64,000 nucleotides of DNA from Epiperipatus broadwayi (GCA_028023455.1 JAQFVV010006221.1:9279011-9343010); one strand, 5' to 3'; positions 11,181 through 22,639 are shown, numbered from the stretch's first letter. Numbers and translations: made by a program. Notes: generated by a model not told the origin, from the letters alone.

Positions 11181-12610
11181 GTACTTACGTATTAGTCCTG
11201 CAACATGTATTAGATCTGCTATGCCTTTTCACATTTGTGTCAATGTACTGATAACTTTCTAATCTTGTGATCTGACCAAAACACTTCTTGTACAAAGTTA
11301 AAATCTTAAATTCCTCAAACAGTCTGTGTACATGATATTTTCACAAGATTTACAAAGTTATCAGCAATCTAAATACATACGTGAAAAGACATTAGCAATT
11401 CTAATATGTGACAGAAATTGCATCAGATTAAATCTAATAATCCTAAAAATATTAATTTCTAAAAATATGAATTTCACCCCAAAATCAATCTTTAAAAGTA
11501 CACTTTTAGCAGTACTAAAAATGAATTTCACACAAAAAATATAAAATACTATGGAATATTAATTTCTAACAATACTAAAAATATGAATTTCAACCAAAAA
11601 TCAATAGTAAAAATATTGATTTTTTTTTCTCATGTGTCATAGCATCAGACGGGAAGCGAACCCACCAACCCAGGACAAACGCTTGTAAAGCAGTTGTCGC
11701 TGACCTCTCGACCACCAATGCTTGACTAAAAATATTGATTTACATTAAAAATATAAAATATCATTATGCAATTCCCAAATGTACCTTTAAATATAGACAA
11801 AACAATCGCTAAATAGCCTAAAATATTACAAAAAACTATAAAATCTACGCATATAGTACTTACAATGTAATATATAAAAGGAGTTGTCACAATCAAGTGC
11901 TAAATTTGTCTGTTCTACTTTATTTTAAATGGATACATTTTTTCCCAAAATGAAGACTAAAAGTAAAATTTTTATTTTTTCCCAAAATGCACATTTATTT
12001 AACCTGATTATATTTGTGGTTTACACAAAAATGATCGCAACGACCATTTTGTAATTCAGCACTTTTATAGACCTTCAGTTAGAATAAATCATTGATCCCT
12101 CTTTCACATTTCCATGAGACGTGTTGCTGTTCAGGAAAAATTTGTCCAGCTTGGTTTTTCTTTTATGGAAAAAGGCTCTGGTCAATTTTGTTGGGACTTA
12201 CAATTTTACATTTTCATAAAAATATAAAACAGCATTCATTTCAGTCATCATTTTCTACTGTTTTTTTTTAAAAAAAGAAATGCTATTAATCAGCAAATTA
12301 TAAAAATGAAATCAAAATGAAAAGTACATGTACTCATTTAAAATTATAAATACAAATGAAGTAAAAATCATTGAATCAAAACTACAAATACAAATGAAAC
12401 AAAAAATAGTTAAAATGCAAATGACGGCACTAAAAATCTTATTAGAATGTAATCTGGACAATAACTGAGAGTGTAAAAAACCTCACACAAAAAAAGACAT
12501 TATTGAAAAAAATCGCAGATTTATGTGATGTGATTGTAAGGTTACATATTTATGGCAGATGTGAAAAGGCATACCATCTCCTCTACATTGCAGGACTAAT
12601 ATGTAAGTAC
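11181..12610. mobile_element. Non-autonomous TIR element, copy 1 (1.43 kb)
   Basis: Terminal inverted repeats of about 55 bp: the left end reads gtacttacgtattagtcctg, and the right end (12556-12610) is its near complement, both continuing inward to a 'tgccttttcacat' block. The same termini bound 23382-24596. The interior has no transposase. It holds a degenerate tandem of 'aaaatatgaatttca' units at about 11460-11600 and a SINE inserted at 11622-11726. Superfamily is unknown because the target duplication is not clear. Confidence 0.75.
11608..11740 (-). mobile_element. tRNA-derived SINE with 14-bp target duplication
   Basis: On the minus strand the sequence has a tRNA-like head (A-box-like ggtcgagaggtcagcg), a B-box-like gtgggttcgcttccc and an A-rich 3' end after 'gatgctatgaca'. 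Perfect duplications taaaaatattgatt lie at 11608-11621 and 11727-11740. Insertion therefore occurred by target-primed retrotransposition into the older TIR element at 11181-12610. Confidence 0.85.
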
Positions 12611-13680
12611 CTTTTTTTATTTATGATTATTTGCCTTATGATTGATAGGATTAGATATTGGATATTGAAAACAAGATCTAGTTTATTTCTATGCTCTTGA
12701 CAAAATGAATTATTTACCTCTGGAAATATTTTTTTATTAATTACTTGTATTACAAATAAATTCCATCTATATATTTCTGTTTTGGAATTTTTTATCAAGA
12801 TTGGTTCTTTATGGTAGAAAACTGGATTCAAAACCTAAAAATTTCTGAACCAGTTTTCAAATTGTAAGCTAAAGACAGGTAGATTCAAGAGTAAAAATCC
12901 ATGAATCATAACATGCATGTGTCATATATAGTGTTTGAATATTACATGGTCTCCTGAATGATAAATCATTAAATTTTTTAAATACATTATAATATGCACT
13001 CTTTCATTTAATAGGTTTTATAAGATTTTTATATGATTTTCTCTAAGCTTCTATGAAAAATGTGATGATGATGAATATGGATATTGGGATTTTGAGACAT
13101 ATTTAACAGTCTCTGATCAGTGCAATGATTCCAGATATGAAACCTGGTCTCTTCTCAAAAAAAGTATTGGCCAGAATACTCCAGTATATTAATATGACTG
13201 CTACTAGGGTTGTATGTTGCTATATATCTATTAATATTTTTTAAAATATGTAGTTTGCAAATATAAAGCATTTTGTTACTGTTCATTTGACCTACCCTGA
13301 TTTTCAATGTAGCTCGAATAAATAAAAAAATTACTAATGACTTTTTCCTGTATATTCTGCAAATAAACACAACAGAAAAATAAAAAAAGAAAAAGAAAGG
13401 GGGGACGACTAGAAAACAAAGAATGAAAAAAGTTCAAGAAAATAAAAAAGTAATTCTATTAAATACTAAAAAAAATAGAATTTAAGCCATTAAAATTGGA
13501 AACAAACTATTTTTTTTTTTAAAAAAAAAGAGGCTGCATTAGAAAACATTAAATCTTTTATTAAAAACGGCTTCACAACCAGATCAGCCGGTTCTGATTA
13601 ACTCCAACAATAATTCAATGTATTCTTCCTACATATATGGTATAAAATCATAGATCCTTTATATCTAATTTGATTTATTG
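12611..13680. other. AT-rich DNA, nothing recognised
   Basis: No convincing frame. Purine-rich A/G tracts occur on the plus strand at about 13376-13450, and a T/A homopolymer junction lies at 13510-13531. Confidence 0.5.
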
Positions 13681-13681
13681 A

Positions 13682-13815
13682 TAACCCTAATCCTAACCAT
13701 AATTTTAATCTTAAGCCTAGCCATAAATTTATCTCCAATCCTAATTCTAACCCTAACCTTAATCCCATCCTTAATCTAATACTAATCCTAACCCTAACTC
13801 TACTCCTAATCTTGA
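13682..13815. repeat. Degenerate telomere-like (CCTAA)n block
   Basis: About 130 bp made of variants of CCTAA and CCCTAA ('aaccctaatcctaacc', 'ctaaccctaaccttaatc', 'aatcctaaccctaactc'). The bilaterian telomere unit read on this strand is CCCTAA, so this is an interstitial telomere-like tract or a satellite of that composition. Copies are heavily mutated, so it is old or was never true telomere. Confidence 0.7.
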
Positions 13816-14204
13816 TCTCTAATCCTATGACTATAATAGTGCTTATTTTAAAACTATTACAATTTTTATTTAGTATTGAATAATAAGTAGATCTAAAAAT
13901 AGAACCTAAATATATGTAATTCGTATGTCTAGACTTGTATTCTAACTGAAAATAGATCTAACATTATAGTTAAGTACTTATCCAAATTTTAAAAATAATA
14001 TAATTACAGTCATCTTTTCATTTTTTTTTTTGAAGATTTGATAATAGGCTATTATAATATTAGTGAAATATGAACTAAGAAAATTATTGTTTTTGTCTTT
14101 GATTATAAACTTTTATTTAAATATTAATTTAGTCAATAAACATAAAATAGTACAGTTGTTGTTTTTACATAAATAATTTCTAGCCATTAGAATTTGTTCT
14201 GCAC

Positions 14205-14830
14205 ATCATTATCATCATTGTCAATTATTATCAATCCACTGCAGGATGAACGTCTCTCAAAGTTCAATCCATCTTCTCGATCTTTAGTCTTTCTTCTCCA
14301 CATAATTCCTGCACACTTTCTTATTTTATCCATCCATTTCACATGTGGTCTTAACTCTTGGAATCCAGTTTAAGATTTCAATTGTCCATCTATTATTATC
14401 TCTTCTAGCAATATGTCCAGCCCAACTCCACTTCGGTCTTTTCTTTCAATGATGTCAGTAACCCTTGTTTGTTCTCTTAGTTATATATTGAATTTTCAAT
14501 CTCTTCACATTATTCCTAATATGCATCTTTCTATACTTCTTTGAGTGGTCTGCAGTCTCTGTATTGCTTTTCTAAGTGTCCAAGTCTCAGATCCATAAGT
14601 AAGAATTGGTAGAACACATTTATTAAAAACCCTTTTCAAACACCCATAGGCATATTTTCTTTTAGTATTAACTTATTTCTGCCAAAAGCAATCCAACCAA
14701 ATTTAATTCTATGATTAATTTCATTCATTATGTTTCTATCTGTAGTAATAATCTGACCAAGGTATTTGTAGTTGTTAACTTCTTCTAATTCATCTCAATC
14801 AATCTTTATTTTCATCTTCTGATTTTATGT
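14205..14830 (-). pseudogene. RTE-type LINE 3' end (reverse transcriptase C-terminus)
   Basis: Minus-strand translation, with a few frame breaks, gives the C-terminal part of an RTE-like endonuclease/reverse transcriptase: NNYKYLGQIITTDRNIMNE (about 14730-14790), ILTYGSETW (14580-14606), IQRLQTTQRSIER, REQTRVTDII and a final HVKWMDKIRK..MWRRKTKDRED. The 3' end is a simple ATTGA/ATGATG tail at 14205-14222, typical of RTE LINEs. The upstream catalytic RT core is missing, so this is a 5'-truncated dead copy. Confidence 0.8.
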
Positions 14831-16134
14831 TAAATTATGACAATCAAATTAATGTCTTATAAGTTTGAAACTGAATATGCATCTGCAAGTAATTTTGTCC
14901 ACTTAGCATAATACTTTCCAAAATGAGTGGTACTATTCCCTGGGGGACAGTTAAACAGTCAGACAATAATAGTCTCCAGTGCAATTGAGGTGGAGTGTTG
15001 AATAAAAATAAGGGAGTAGTGTAAAAACGAAAATAAAATTTTGAAAAAAATTGTGAAACGTGAAGTTTAAGTTTTAGTAATTTGAAATAAACATACAAAA
15101 TGGTTGATTGTAACTGATCAGTGATAAAGTGCACCAACAGATCTTAGCAAACAAATGTTTTCAGGCATATGTACCAAGAATTGTGGGAAATCCAGCATGC
15201 ATTGACATGAATACACAAGTAAAGATTTGTTTATAATGTGTTATTATGACATGTATGATATTTAATTGTTTCTGAATTGTATGGTATACAGTTAGGACTG
15301 CAATTGGAGTAAGTATTTAGAAATTTAAAACACAATTATAAAGTATTTAGAAATTTAAATTCATATTTGATATCTTCGATATTTATGGATTATAGATCAC
15401 ATACAAAGCAAGCTGTATTATTGTTGTTTCAATAACATGACAATTTACACATATTTTTATACATTTTCTTACACACCTACTATATATTTTTGTACCTTCT
15501 AGTGCTATGAACAGTACAACAATGTTTAATTAAAAAGCATACCATGAATATATATATATGTCATTTTTTATTATAATAATGAAAACAGGGAATGAAATTT
15601 AAAAATATGCCAATTATAAATATTTATTTATAACTATCAAACAGATGTGCTAATTGGTAAATAAGGCATGTTTTTATAAGGAAAAATTATTTAAATAAAA
15701 AAAAATTAAAATAAAATGATTGATTTTAATTGCATGTTGATGTATTTCTTAATTATTTTTTTGATAAATTAGTTTCATTAGTATTTTAATTTGTTTTGAC
15801 CATTGTATGCAATGTACAATTATGGTGATATTTAATTGCAAAATAAATTTTGGTTCAAGTGACTGAAATTGCATTTTTTCTATGTAAATTGTTATATCTC
15901 TTGATAATTTTATATCTCTATTATGTTAATTAAACATATATATGTTACCTTTTACACAGATTATGGTTAAACCTAAAAAAAGTGTGAACAATGTAATATT
16001 AAATATTTGAACTATGGTTTTATTCAGTCACCCACACAATGCATTATTGATGCATCTAATTTTCAAAAAAGTTTATCAAATAAACCTATGAAGTCTTCAA
16101 GACTACAAAAATATTTGACAAACATTCATGTTTA
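14831..16134. other. AT-rich DNA, nothing recognised
   Basis: A 97-codon minus-strand frame (14844-15137) shows no family motif and I do not accept it as a gene. A 'aaagtatttagaaatttaaa' unit is duplicated at about 15313 and 15342. Confidence 0.45.
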
Positions 16135-16249
16135 CGAAAAGATCACAGAGACAAAACTCTCCATACAGTAGCACCACTCAGTGCAAGCCAGAGTAATCAA
16201 TGGATGCAGGAAGGTCTGAGCATAAAATCCCTATCTAGTGCTACTTCTC

Positions 16250-16302
16250 CAATATTGCCAGACTACTTTCTAGATTATGGCTTTCATCAGTGAGGAGCTT
16301 TG
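16250..16302 (-). ncRNA. Hammerhead, family C, downstream unit (decayed helix I)
   Basis: Minus strand: CUGAUGA (16290-16284), stem II, GAAA (16270-16267), and GUC cleavage triplet ending at 16261. Helix I is damaged: UCCUCA now faces UGGCAA and loses inner pairs. Core bases are intact, so weak activity is possible. Confidence 0.65.
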
Positions 16303-16701
16303 TATCTGAGAGCACTGCACCTAGATCTTAGGATCTAATCCAACCTGCCAGAAGCCACCTTTTATCTTATTAGATAACTATAAAACTTTGAGTCCAAAAT
16401 AAAACCACAATAATGTTTTCAATTCAAGCTCATTAGCTTGTATAATCATATAGATCTGAACTCAATTCAGTATCCATACATTTTGATGTCTTTGGTTCTT
16501 TAATAACCAGAGTCACCAAAGTCCTATTGGGCAGGATTGGTATTAAACATCTAAACATCACATGATCACCATTCTTTATGCTTACACAAGCTGTTTACAC
16601 AGAGGCTAAACCCTCCACACAGTAGTGCCACTAAGTGCAGGCCAGGGTAATCAATGGTTGCAAGAAGGTTTGTGCATAAAATACCTATCTACTGTTTACA
16701 C

Positions 16702-16760
16702 ATCCAACATCCCCAGACTAGTTTCTAATTTGTGGCTTTCATCAGTGAGTCACCTTGGAT
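16702..16760 (-). ncRNA. Hammerhead, family C, upstream unit of dimer
   Basis: Minus strand: CUGAUGA (16745-16739), GAAA (16725-16722), stem III ACU/AGU, GUC ending at 16716, followed by UGGGGA. Inner helix I pairs CUCA with UGGG. An outer UCCAA/UUGGA pairing is available between 16755-16759 and 16703-16707. Stem II is weak (loss of GC pairs: AGC faces AUU). Confidence 0.7.
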
Positions 16761-16984
16761 CTGTCACCTAGATCTTTGATGAAAAGATAATAATTTATCT
16801 TATTTTCAAGTACTTAAAGAAAAAAATTTGAGACAACCATAAGTTGGAAAAACTTTTTGATAGCATCCAAAAAAGATGAGAATGGGTTATGTACTTCTTA
16901 TAATATTTTATTACAGATTGTTAATTAAGAAATTTGCATACTGTTGGTAAAGAATTCATTCTACGAGCTATAATTTAGACATTA

Positions 16985-18745
16985 TGGATTGTGCTATATA
17001 TCTGATATTACTAAAAAAACTTCTTTGTGCAATATTAAGTTGCAAGAAAGTATTGATGAAAAAGCTCAAACTGCTGAAAATTCATCATGTGATCATTTAA
17101 AGTCAGCTCAGCTCTCTATAAAATTTGATGAGACAACTTTTCCAGGAAATGAAGCCTTAGTTTTAGTATATGTGTGATCCACAAAAAAAAATACCAAAGT
17201 TATTATTTGTTAAAAATAATTCTGCAAGAAAATTGATATTTCATGCATTGGAAAACTTTTTTTTAAAAAAAATACTTCTGAGGAATATCTTGTCAGTTGC
17301 TACTAATAGGGTTCCAGCAAGGTTGAGAAGTTGCCAGAGCTTGTGTATTTTAAAGAAGTCCCAAATGAATTAGCTGTGCACTATATCATTCATTGCCAAG
17401 TTGTCAAAAATGAATGAATTTTTATATAACGTATTATTTCATTAGAGCAATTAACAAAATCAAAAGCAATTAATAGTTAATTATCTCCGAATAAAATATA
17501 TTAATGAATAATGATTGATTTTAATCTGTTTACAAGAAGGTATGGCAAGATATAGTAGTTTATTCTATTTTTATACTACAATCTAATTAGCCCTAAGTAT
17601 ATAAAAACTATTCTGTAAAGACAAATAGCTTATAATCAGTATCTTTTGCTATGCTATTGAATGTTGGTATGTTAATCAGTTATTGCCACTTTATTTAGTT
17701 AATACTAATATGTTAAATTAGTAGAGTTTTAAAAATATGAATGGGAGACAATCCTGTTGCATAGACAAGCTAGATTATGGTTCTATTAAGTAGATGTCAA
17801 TTTTAGCTAACTAGTCTTGTATTTGAATGATTATTATTGATAAGAATATAATGTCTATCAATCTATCAATTTGGGTTATGAGCTACATTTGATTTTCATT
17901 CTTATGTAACACATTAGTATTAGATGATTGTAACATCATTTGCGACTGCTGATCTCTTACCGTCATTATCTTATTTAAACAGTGATGTGCAGATGATTAA
18001 TTCCTATCACACACCATCTATTTTACTTCATACATGTCATAGTGATACGTATGCAATTGCTAGTCTCTGTATGCTATACACACAATAGATGATTAATTTC
18101 TACCCTCAACATACAATTATCACACGTATTTGCTCTTATATTGTAGTACGATGCGATTTCCTGTATTTTACAATTATCTTATTATTTACTGTATACTAAT
18201 ATCTTAGCTTGGAATTAATTGCAGCAGTCAATTAGCAAGATCATTATTAATTTATAAGTTGTATATTGTTTGTACAATTTTATACTGAAAATATTCAAAA
18301 AATCAATCTCTTGCTTTTTCACAAGAAGTTTGTTGATTATCAAAAGGTACCTATTTGCATTGGTTTTATAAACTCTTAGACTTAATTCAAGAATCACTAG
18401 AAAACAATGCTGATGATTTATAAGCCAACTTGATTCCAAAAATCATATTCGACAGGCTTGTTTAATAAAATTAATGAACAAATCTACAGTTTCGGTGATA
18501 TGCTGAATTTAATCAAAACAATAATTATTTTCACATTTGTGAAAAAGCATCCATGCAAAAAAAAAAATAAAATAAAGAATTTCCAAATTTATGATAAAAA
18601 TTTGCTTACTTATTGTATTCATTTAGAAGTTATCCATTCTGATTTCAAGCAGACATTTAAAGCTATTTTTAAAATTAATTATATCCAAATGGGGGTTGTG
18701 GAATCTCCAAAATTTACAAAAAAAAAAACTGATAGCATAATAACA
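16985..18745 (+). pseudogene. hAT transposase pseudogene (ZBED5-like lineage)
   Basis: Several out-of-frame blocks follow the order of a hAT transposase of the ZBED5/ZBED9-like domesticated lineage. Block 1: KFDETTFPGNEALVLVYV at 17121-17174, the first catalytic-Asp region, ended by TGA. Block 2: LLFVKN, HALENFF and NILSVAT at 17200-17310. Block 3: VPNELAVHYIIHCQ near 17360-17400. Block 4: LSKGTYLHWFYKLLDLIQ and NADDL near 18330-18425. Block 5: NLIKT and DKNLLTYCIHLEVIHSDFK at about 18510-18660. Multiple stops and frameshifts make it dead. About 700 bp between blocks 3 and 4 do not fit the protein and may be an insertion. No TIRs were found flanking it. Confidence 0.75.
17520..18210. other. 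Unassigned segment splitting the hAT pseudogene
   Basis: This interval lies between two parts of the transposase that should be adjacent apart from some 40-60 residues. It shows no transposase-like translation, no hammerhead and no obvious inverted ends. It is either an unrecognised insertion or transposase sequence too decayed to read. Confidence 0.4.
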
Positions 18746-18806
18746 AATCAGAAAGAGTAAGTTAAAGTTCAAAAATGGCTACTGACAACTCTGACAGAAA
18801 AAGAAG

Positions 18807-19104
18807 ATAATCACTAGAGGGAGCTTACCAATAGCTCTAATCAAGCTTTATTTTATAAGTGCCGAAAGAGAAAGAATTCAAAATCTCTATCGGAAAGTAA
18901 CGTGTTTTATAAGTTCTGACTTTTGAGTTAGTATTTTAGATCTAGTTTCTGGAGACCCAGTGCTCCACTGAGGTGAGCCATGAGCTCGAAAACAATTGGT
19001 CTTGAGAAAGGGACTTTCCGATAGAGATTTTGAATTCTTTCTCTTTCGGCACTTATAAAATAAAGCTTGATTAGAGCTATTGGTAAGCTCCATCTAGTGA
19101 TCAT
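18807..19104 (+). mobile_element. PLE-type fold-back with central hammerhead
   Basis: Arms of about 92 bp (18807-18898 and 19013-19104) are nearly perfect inverted repeats; the outer end matches the fold-back beside the PLE remnant at 7610. The 114-bp centre contains a hammerhead on the + strand. PLEs are known to carry hammerheads in their terminal pseudo-LTRs, so this is most simply a PLE terminal repeat pair without the coding body. High arm identity suggests youth or arm-to-arm conversion. Confidence 0.75.
18963..19006 (+). ncRNA. Hammerhead of PLE type (core decayed)
   Basis: Helix I CUCCA (18963-18967) against UUGAG (19002-19006) has one mismatch. The core is CUGAGGU (18968-18974), one base away from CUGANGA (A9 to U). 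Stem II GAGC/GCUC (18975-18978, 18984-18987) is perfect. GAAA is at 18988-18991, followed by AACAAUUGGUC, which gives cleavage triplet GUC ending at 19001. The A9 change should reduce or abolish activity. Confidence 0.65.
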
Positions 19105-19165
19105 TTAAATGCAAGCTTAAAAGCAAGTTACAAAATTTATGACTTGTTTTATTAAAAAGCAGATA

Positions 19166-19256
19166 ACCACTCTTTTTTTTCATATGTTGAGCCCAGGCCG
19201 GCTATTTGGAAGGCAGCTACGCTAATCACTAGATCCACCAATGCTTGACCACTCTT
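19166..19256 (-). mobile_element. Short tRNA-derived SINE with target duplication
   Basis: The minus strand runs from 'ggtcaagcattggtgga' through a tRNA-like 'tagtgattagcgtagctgc' to 'aacatatg' and an A8 tail. Direct duplications ACCACTCTT flank it at 19166-19174 and 19248-19256. It is shorter than the copy at 22651 because the B-box region is largely missing, like the copy at 35019. Confidence 0.8.
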
Positions 19257-19617
19257 CATTCATTATTGTGGCTGTAGCAGCAAAGTTTGTAAATGCATTT
19301 CCTTCTAATATTTAATGGAATATTGTTTTAATGTGGTCACAAATCTGTTAATTAATAATAATAAAAATTCCAAATGTGTAATCATGACAATATAAAAATC
19401 CACTGCTGACAAAAAAAGTTGAATATTGATAAATTGATAGCAATGAACCAGCTTTATTCTTTTCATTAGGATTATTTTTAACATTAATCATGATTTTTTA
19501 TTTTAATAACTTCTGTTATCTTAATTTTCTGTGTGTAATGCAAATGTTTTGTGGTTGATTTTAAAAATAATTTTATGGCTTCAAGCTTCAAGGCATTTTA
19601 TTTACAATAATATCTTT

Positions 19618-19930
19618 CTTACATCAAATGATCACCATTTTTTATGCTTACACTAGTTATTAAAACAGTAGCAATTCTCTCTATACAGTAGTGCCCCCTA
19701 ATGCAAGCCAAAGTAATCAATGGATGTTAGAAGATTTGTGCATCAACGTTCCTATGTAGTGCCTACTTAATCAATATCTCCAGACTAGTTTTTAGCTTAT
19801 GGCCTTCATCAATGAGGAGCCTTGGACCTGGAAATATAGGATGAATAGAGACTAGATAGGGATTTTTATGCACAAAATCCTTCTAGCATCCATTGATTAC
19901 TGTGGCTTGCACTGGGAGGAATTTCTATTG
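19618..19930 (-). mobile_element. Family C fold-back with decayed hammerhead
   Basis: The left part (19618-19770) is the family C body in minus orientation; the right part (19845-19925) is the same body in plus orientation. Between them, at 19771-19827, lies a minus-strand hammerhead relic with UUGAUGA instead of CUGAUGA and AAAA instead of GAAA. The layout matches 37375-37765. Ribozyme presumed inactive. Confidence 0.65.
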
Positions 19931-20164
19931 TTTCAACATCATTCTTTATTATGATGTAGCATTTAGGTAGAAATATGAATGCACAAAAGAACTGAAGTTT
20001 TTCACTGCATATTTAAAAACAATTTTCACGAGGGCACTGAGTAAATTATTTTACCCAAAAAAGTATGGTAGTCCAAAGAAGTTTGGAGATTTCTGACTTA
20101 ATCAAATGATGGTGCAGTAAATACCAAAACAAATATAACATTACTTAGTTTATTTTCTTGCAAA

Positions 20165-20320
20165 AAAGGGCAAATAGCTTTATTGCTTGGGAGTTCATAA
20201 GAAATTCAAGTGCCAAACCTGTCATTACCAGAATCAATGCTAGAATATCTTGATCCCCAATTTGGATGCTCTACCTGCTGTGCTAAGCCATGCAGGGCAT
20301 TTTTTTGCATTAAATATGTG
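20165..20320 (-). repeat. SINE-like repeat (second family), copy 1
   Basis: The reverse complement shares a block with 25480-25605: 'gcatgg.ttag', a variable middle, 'caggtttg', 'ttatgaactccca', 'caataaagc'. The minus-strand 'tgcatggcttagcacagcag' and 'acaggtttggcacttgaa' resemble degenerate A and B boxes, so a tRNA-derived SINE is likely but not proven. Confidence 0.5.
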
Positions 20321-20699
20321 ATACTATGAGTGAGTATGAATCAACATTTTACCAAAAAGGTAAAGAGGGCTGCAAATAACTTATAACCCAAGACAACAAA
20401 ATATGGAGTTGAATAACACTTTCCAAGCAAAGTATTGGATAATAAATTTGGTTTGGATTTAAAATCTTAAATTGTTTTGAAATCTTCAGCCATTAGCTTG
20501 GATAACATAATGATAAAAATTTGGGCATTGGATGATCTATCAAAAACCAGTTGTATGAGTACCTTAAGTTCAATTGACTAATAAGTGGTTCTGTAATTGT
20601 TTTGTTTTTTCTCAGTGATGAAAGTTTATTCATAAAAAAAAAAAAACAGATACAAATACAGTTAGAAAAAGATTTCCAAGGGAGTGATTATATGGTAAA

Positions 20700-21175
20700 T
20701 TGAAATTTCAGGAGCAACATGGTAAGAGGGGAAGGATACATGTGAAAAAAGATTGGGAAGTGGAAAGGCTATGTAGTCCAGGCCAGTCCGAGATGCATGT
20801 CTTCATTGAGCAAGCACTGCATGGGTCACAAACATTTAAATGATTGAGTCCTATGACAGAGGCTGAGAGGACAAGAGTTGGAGGATTGCCCAAGTGCCTA
20901 TGAGGAGTGGAGGTGGGGATAGTTTGGTATCTCTGGTTTTGAAAGAGCAAATTAGGTCCAATAGCTTTTGATTCACTGAGTGTACTCTCTGGTCAAAAAT
21001 AATGTCACATAGGAGCAACCAGAGTGCACAGATGAGGAAAACTGATAGCCTAATGGTTGCAAAGACCCCGGTTTCTAGGGATTCTTGGAAGTTGAAGATG
21101 GTGTTCCTGTGTGAGAAAAGGCAGGAGTTGATGGTTATGTAATTGTTGTCATTTGAATGTAGAAACATCACTGGC
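20700..21175 (-). other. Less AT-rich segment with two overlapping open frames
   Basis: Two minus-strand frames (20851-21171, 106 codons; 20708-20950, 80 codons) overlap by 100 bp in different phases. Neither resembles a family I know, and their residues (many Leu, Ser, Cys) do not form a clear domain. The segment is higher in G+C than its neighbours, so it may be an exon remnant or an old element. I do not call a gene. Confidence 0.3.
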
Positions 21176-22382
21176 TAATATAGGCTAATAAAATTAAGAA
21201 AACATATAACTAAAAAACAATAAAAGAGAAAAATTAATAACATATGATACTAGTACTGAATCTTTAGAAACCAAGTTGGCCTTTGTGATTTGTATCAATA
21301 GTAAATTGACAAATCTAAGTGATAAAGATTTAAGACCAATTCCTAGCCAAGGAAAATAAAAATTTTACAAATGCAAAAGACCCACGATCTCTTGAAAAAC
21401 AGTCCATGTGATTATAAATTAATTTTATATTAAAAATATAAATTTGTTAATAGAAATCTGATTGTCCACTTGTTATACAAAATGAAAAAAACAACTTAAA
21501 AACGAAAGTAAAAAAAAGTTGTTTCTACTCTATGTTAAAGTAATAATAAATGCAGACAGTGGAGATTTTAAATGTAGTAATTGGCTAGTTAATAAAGTGA
21601 TTTGAAATGTTTATAATCATTTATTGAAGGGTGACCCCTCCGCTTATCTTTTGCCTTATATTTTGCTGTTCCAAAATAATATAGGAATATTTTATGATCT
21701 TAATTTCAATATAATAAATAAATATATAAAACCGATAATATGCAGATAATAATGGTAGTAAATTCAAAATTGGAATGGAATGACGTATCATCTTTATACA
21801 GCGGTGATCGTTACCATTTTTATGTAAGTATTGAGTAGCCATTAAACCTAATGACTAATTTCCATTTAGAGCTTGTAGAAAGCTGTGGGAAAACGGATGT
21901 TGCTATGGTATACATAAAGAATAAACTAAGAGAAGAGGAGCGTGAGTCTTTATCTATTACTGTTCATCTTCCAACAAAAAAAATCTACAAGTCATAACAG
22001 ATTCTCATAGTTTTAAGCTTTATTGATTATTAAACAAAAGTCTTTTTAAAGTCAGAAAAATAAAAATAAAAGTAACTCAGACATTCTTACAATTTACGTA
22101 GGACTACTTGCCCTCCAGCAATAAACTTAAATGCAGTTACAAGTGGAAAAGCAGACATTACGATAATGTAATTTTTAAAAAAAAGCTGAACAAAAAAAAA
22201 TATATTGGAAAAAAGTATTTTTAAGAAAAATGAAAATTTTTGTAAAATAATATTAATAGGAGTAATAGTAATAATGAGAATGACATATTTAAAATTATTA
22301 AAAAGTCAAAAGTTTTTCATAATTAAGTCAAACGATATTAGTACAGTTTCATGTAACTGATATTAATATACACATTTATTTT
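21176..22382. other. AT-rich DNA, nothing recognised
   Basis: No protein similarity or recurrent repeat is visible. Homopolymer A runs are frequent from 21480 to 22220. Confidence 0.45.
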
Positions 22383-22440
22383 GTTTTCGATCTATTCTTG
22401 TTAATCCCGCATCTTTCCACACTTCTTTAACTGATCTGAA

Positions 22441-22467
22441 CTCTCTCTCTCTCTCTCTCTCTCTCTA
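22441..22467 (+). repeat. (CT)n microsatellite
   Basis: Perfect dinucleotide run of about 13 units, expanded inside the inverted RTE fragment. Confidence 0.95.
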
Positions 22468-22639
22468 TTGCTCTTCTATTAAGTGTCCAAGTGAGAGAAC
22501 AAACAGATATTACTGACATCAGCCAAAGAATTAAGAGACTGAAGTCGAGTTGGGCAAACATCTTGCTCGAAGAGATTATAATAGATGGACAATTAAAATT
22601 TTAAACTGGATTCCAAGAGATTGTAAAAGACTTAGAAAA

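Larger units (their letters stand above)
16135..16790 (-). mobile_element. Family C retrozyme-like tandem dimer
   Basis: Two direct copies of family C in minus orientation. Each has a hammerhead (sites at 16716 and 16261) followed by the same body: 'gttggat', 'attttatgc', 'cattgattac', 'tggc.ctactgt.tgga'. The first unit runs from one ribozyme cleavage site to the next over 455 bp; the second is truncated near 16135. Tandem non-coding units, each with a type I hammerhead, are the defining genomic form of animal retrozymes. Self-cleavage of a transcript would release a 455-nt RNA. Confidence 0.75.

Noticed and set aside
14844-15137. 97-codon minus-strand frame
   Set aside because: No recognisable domain, AT-rich codon content and no second copy; treated as chance.
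19771-19827. Active hammerhead
   Set aside because: Two essential core changes (UUGAUGA, AAAA) make it a relic.
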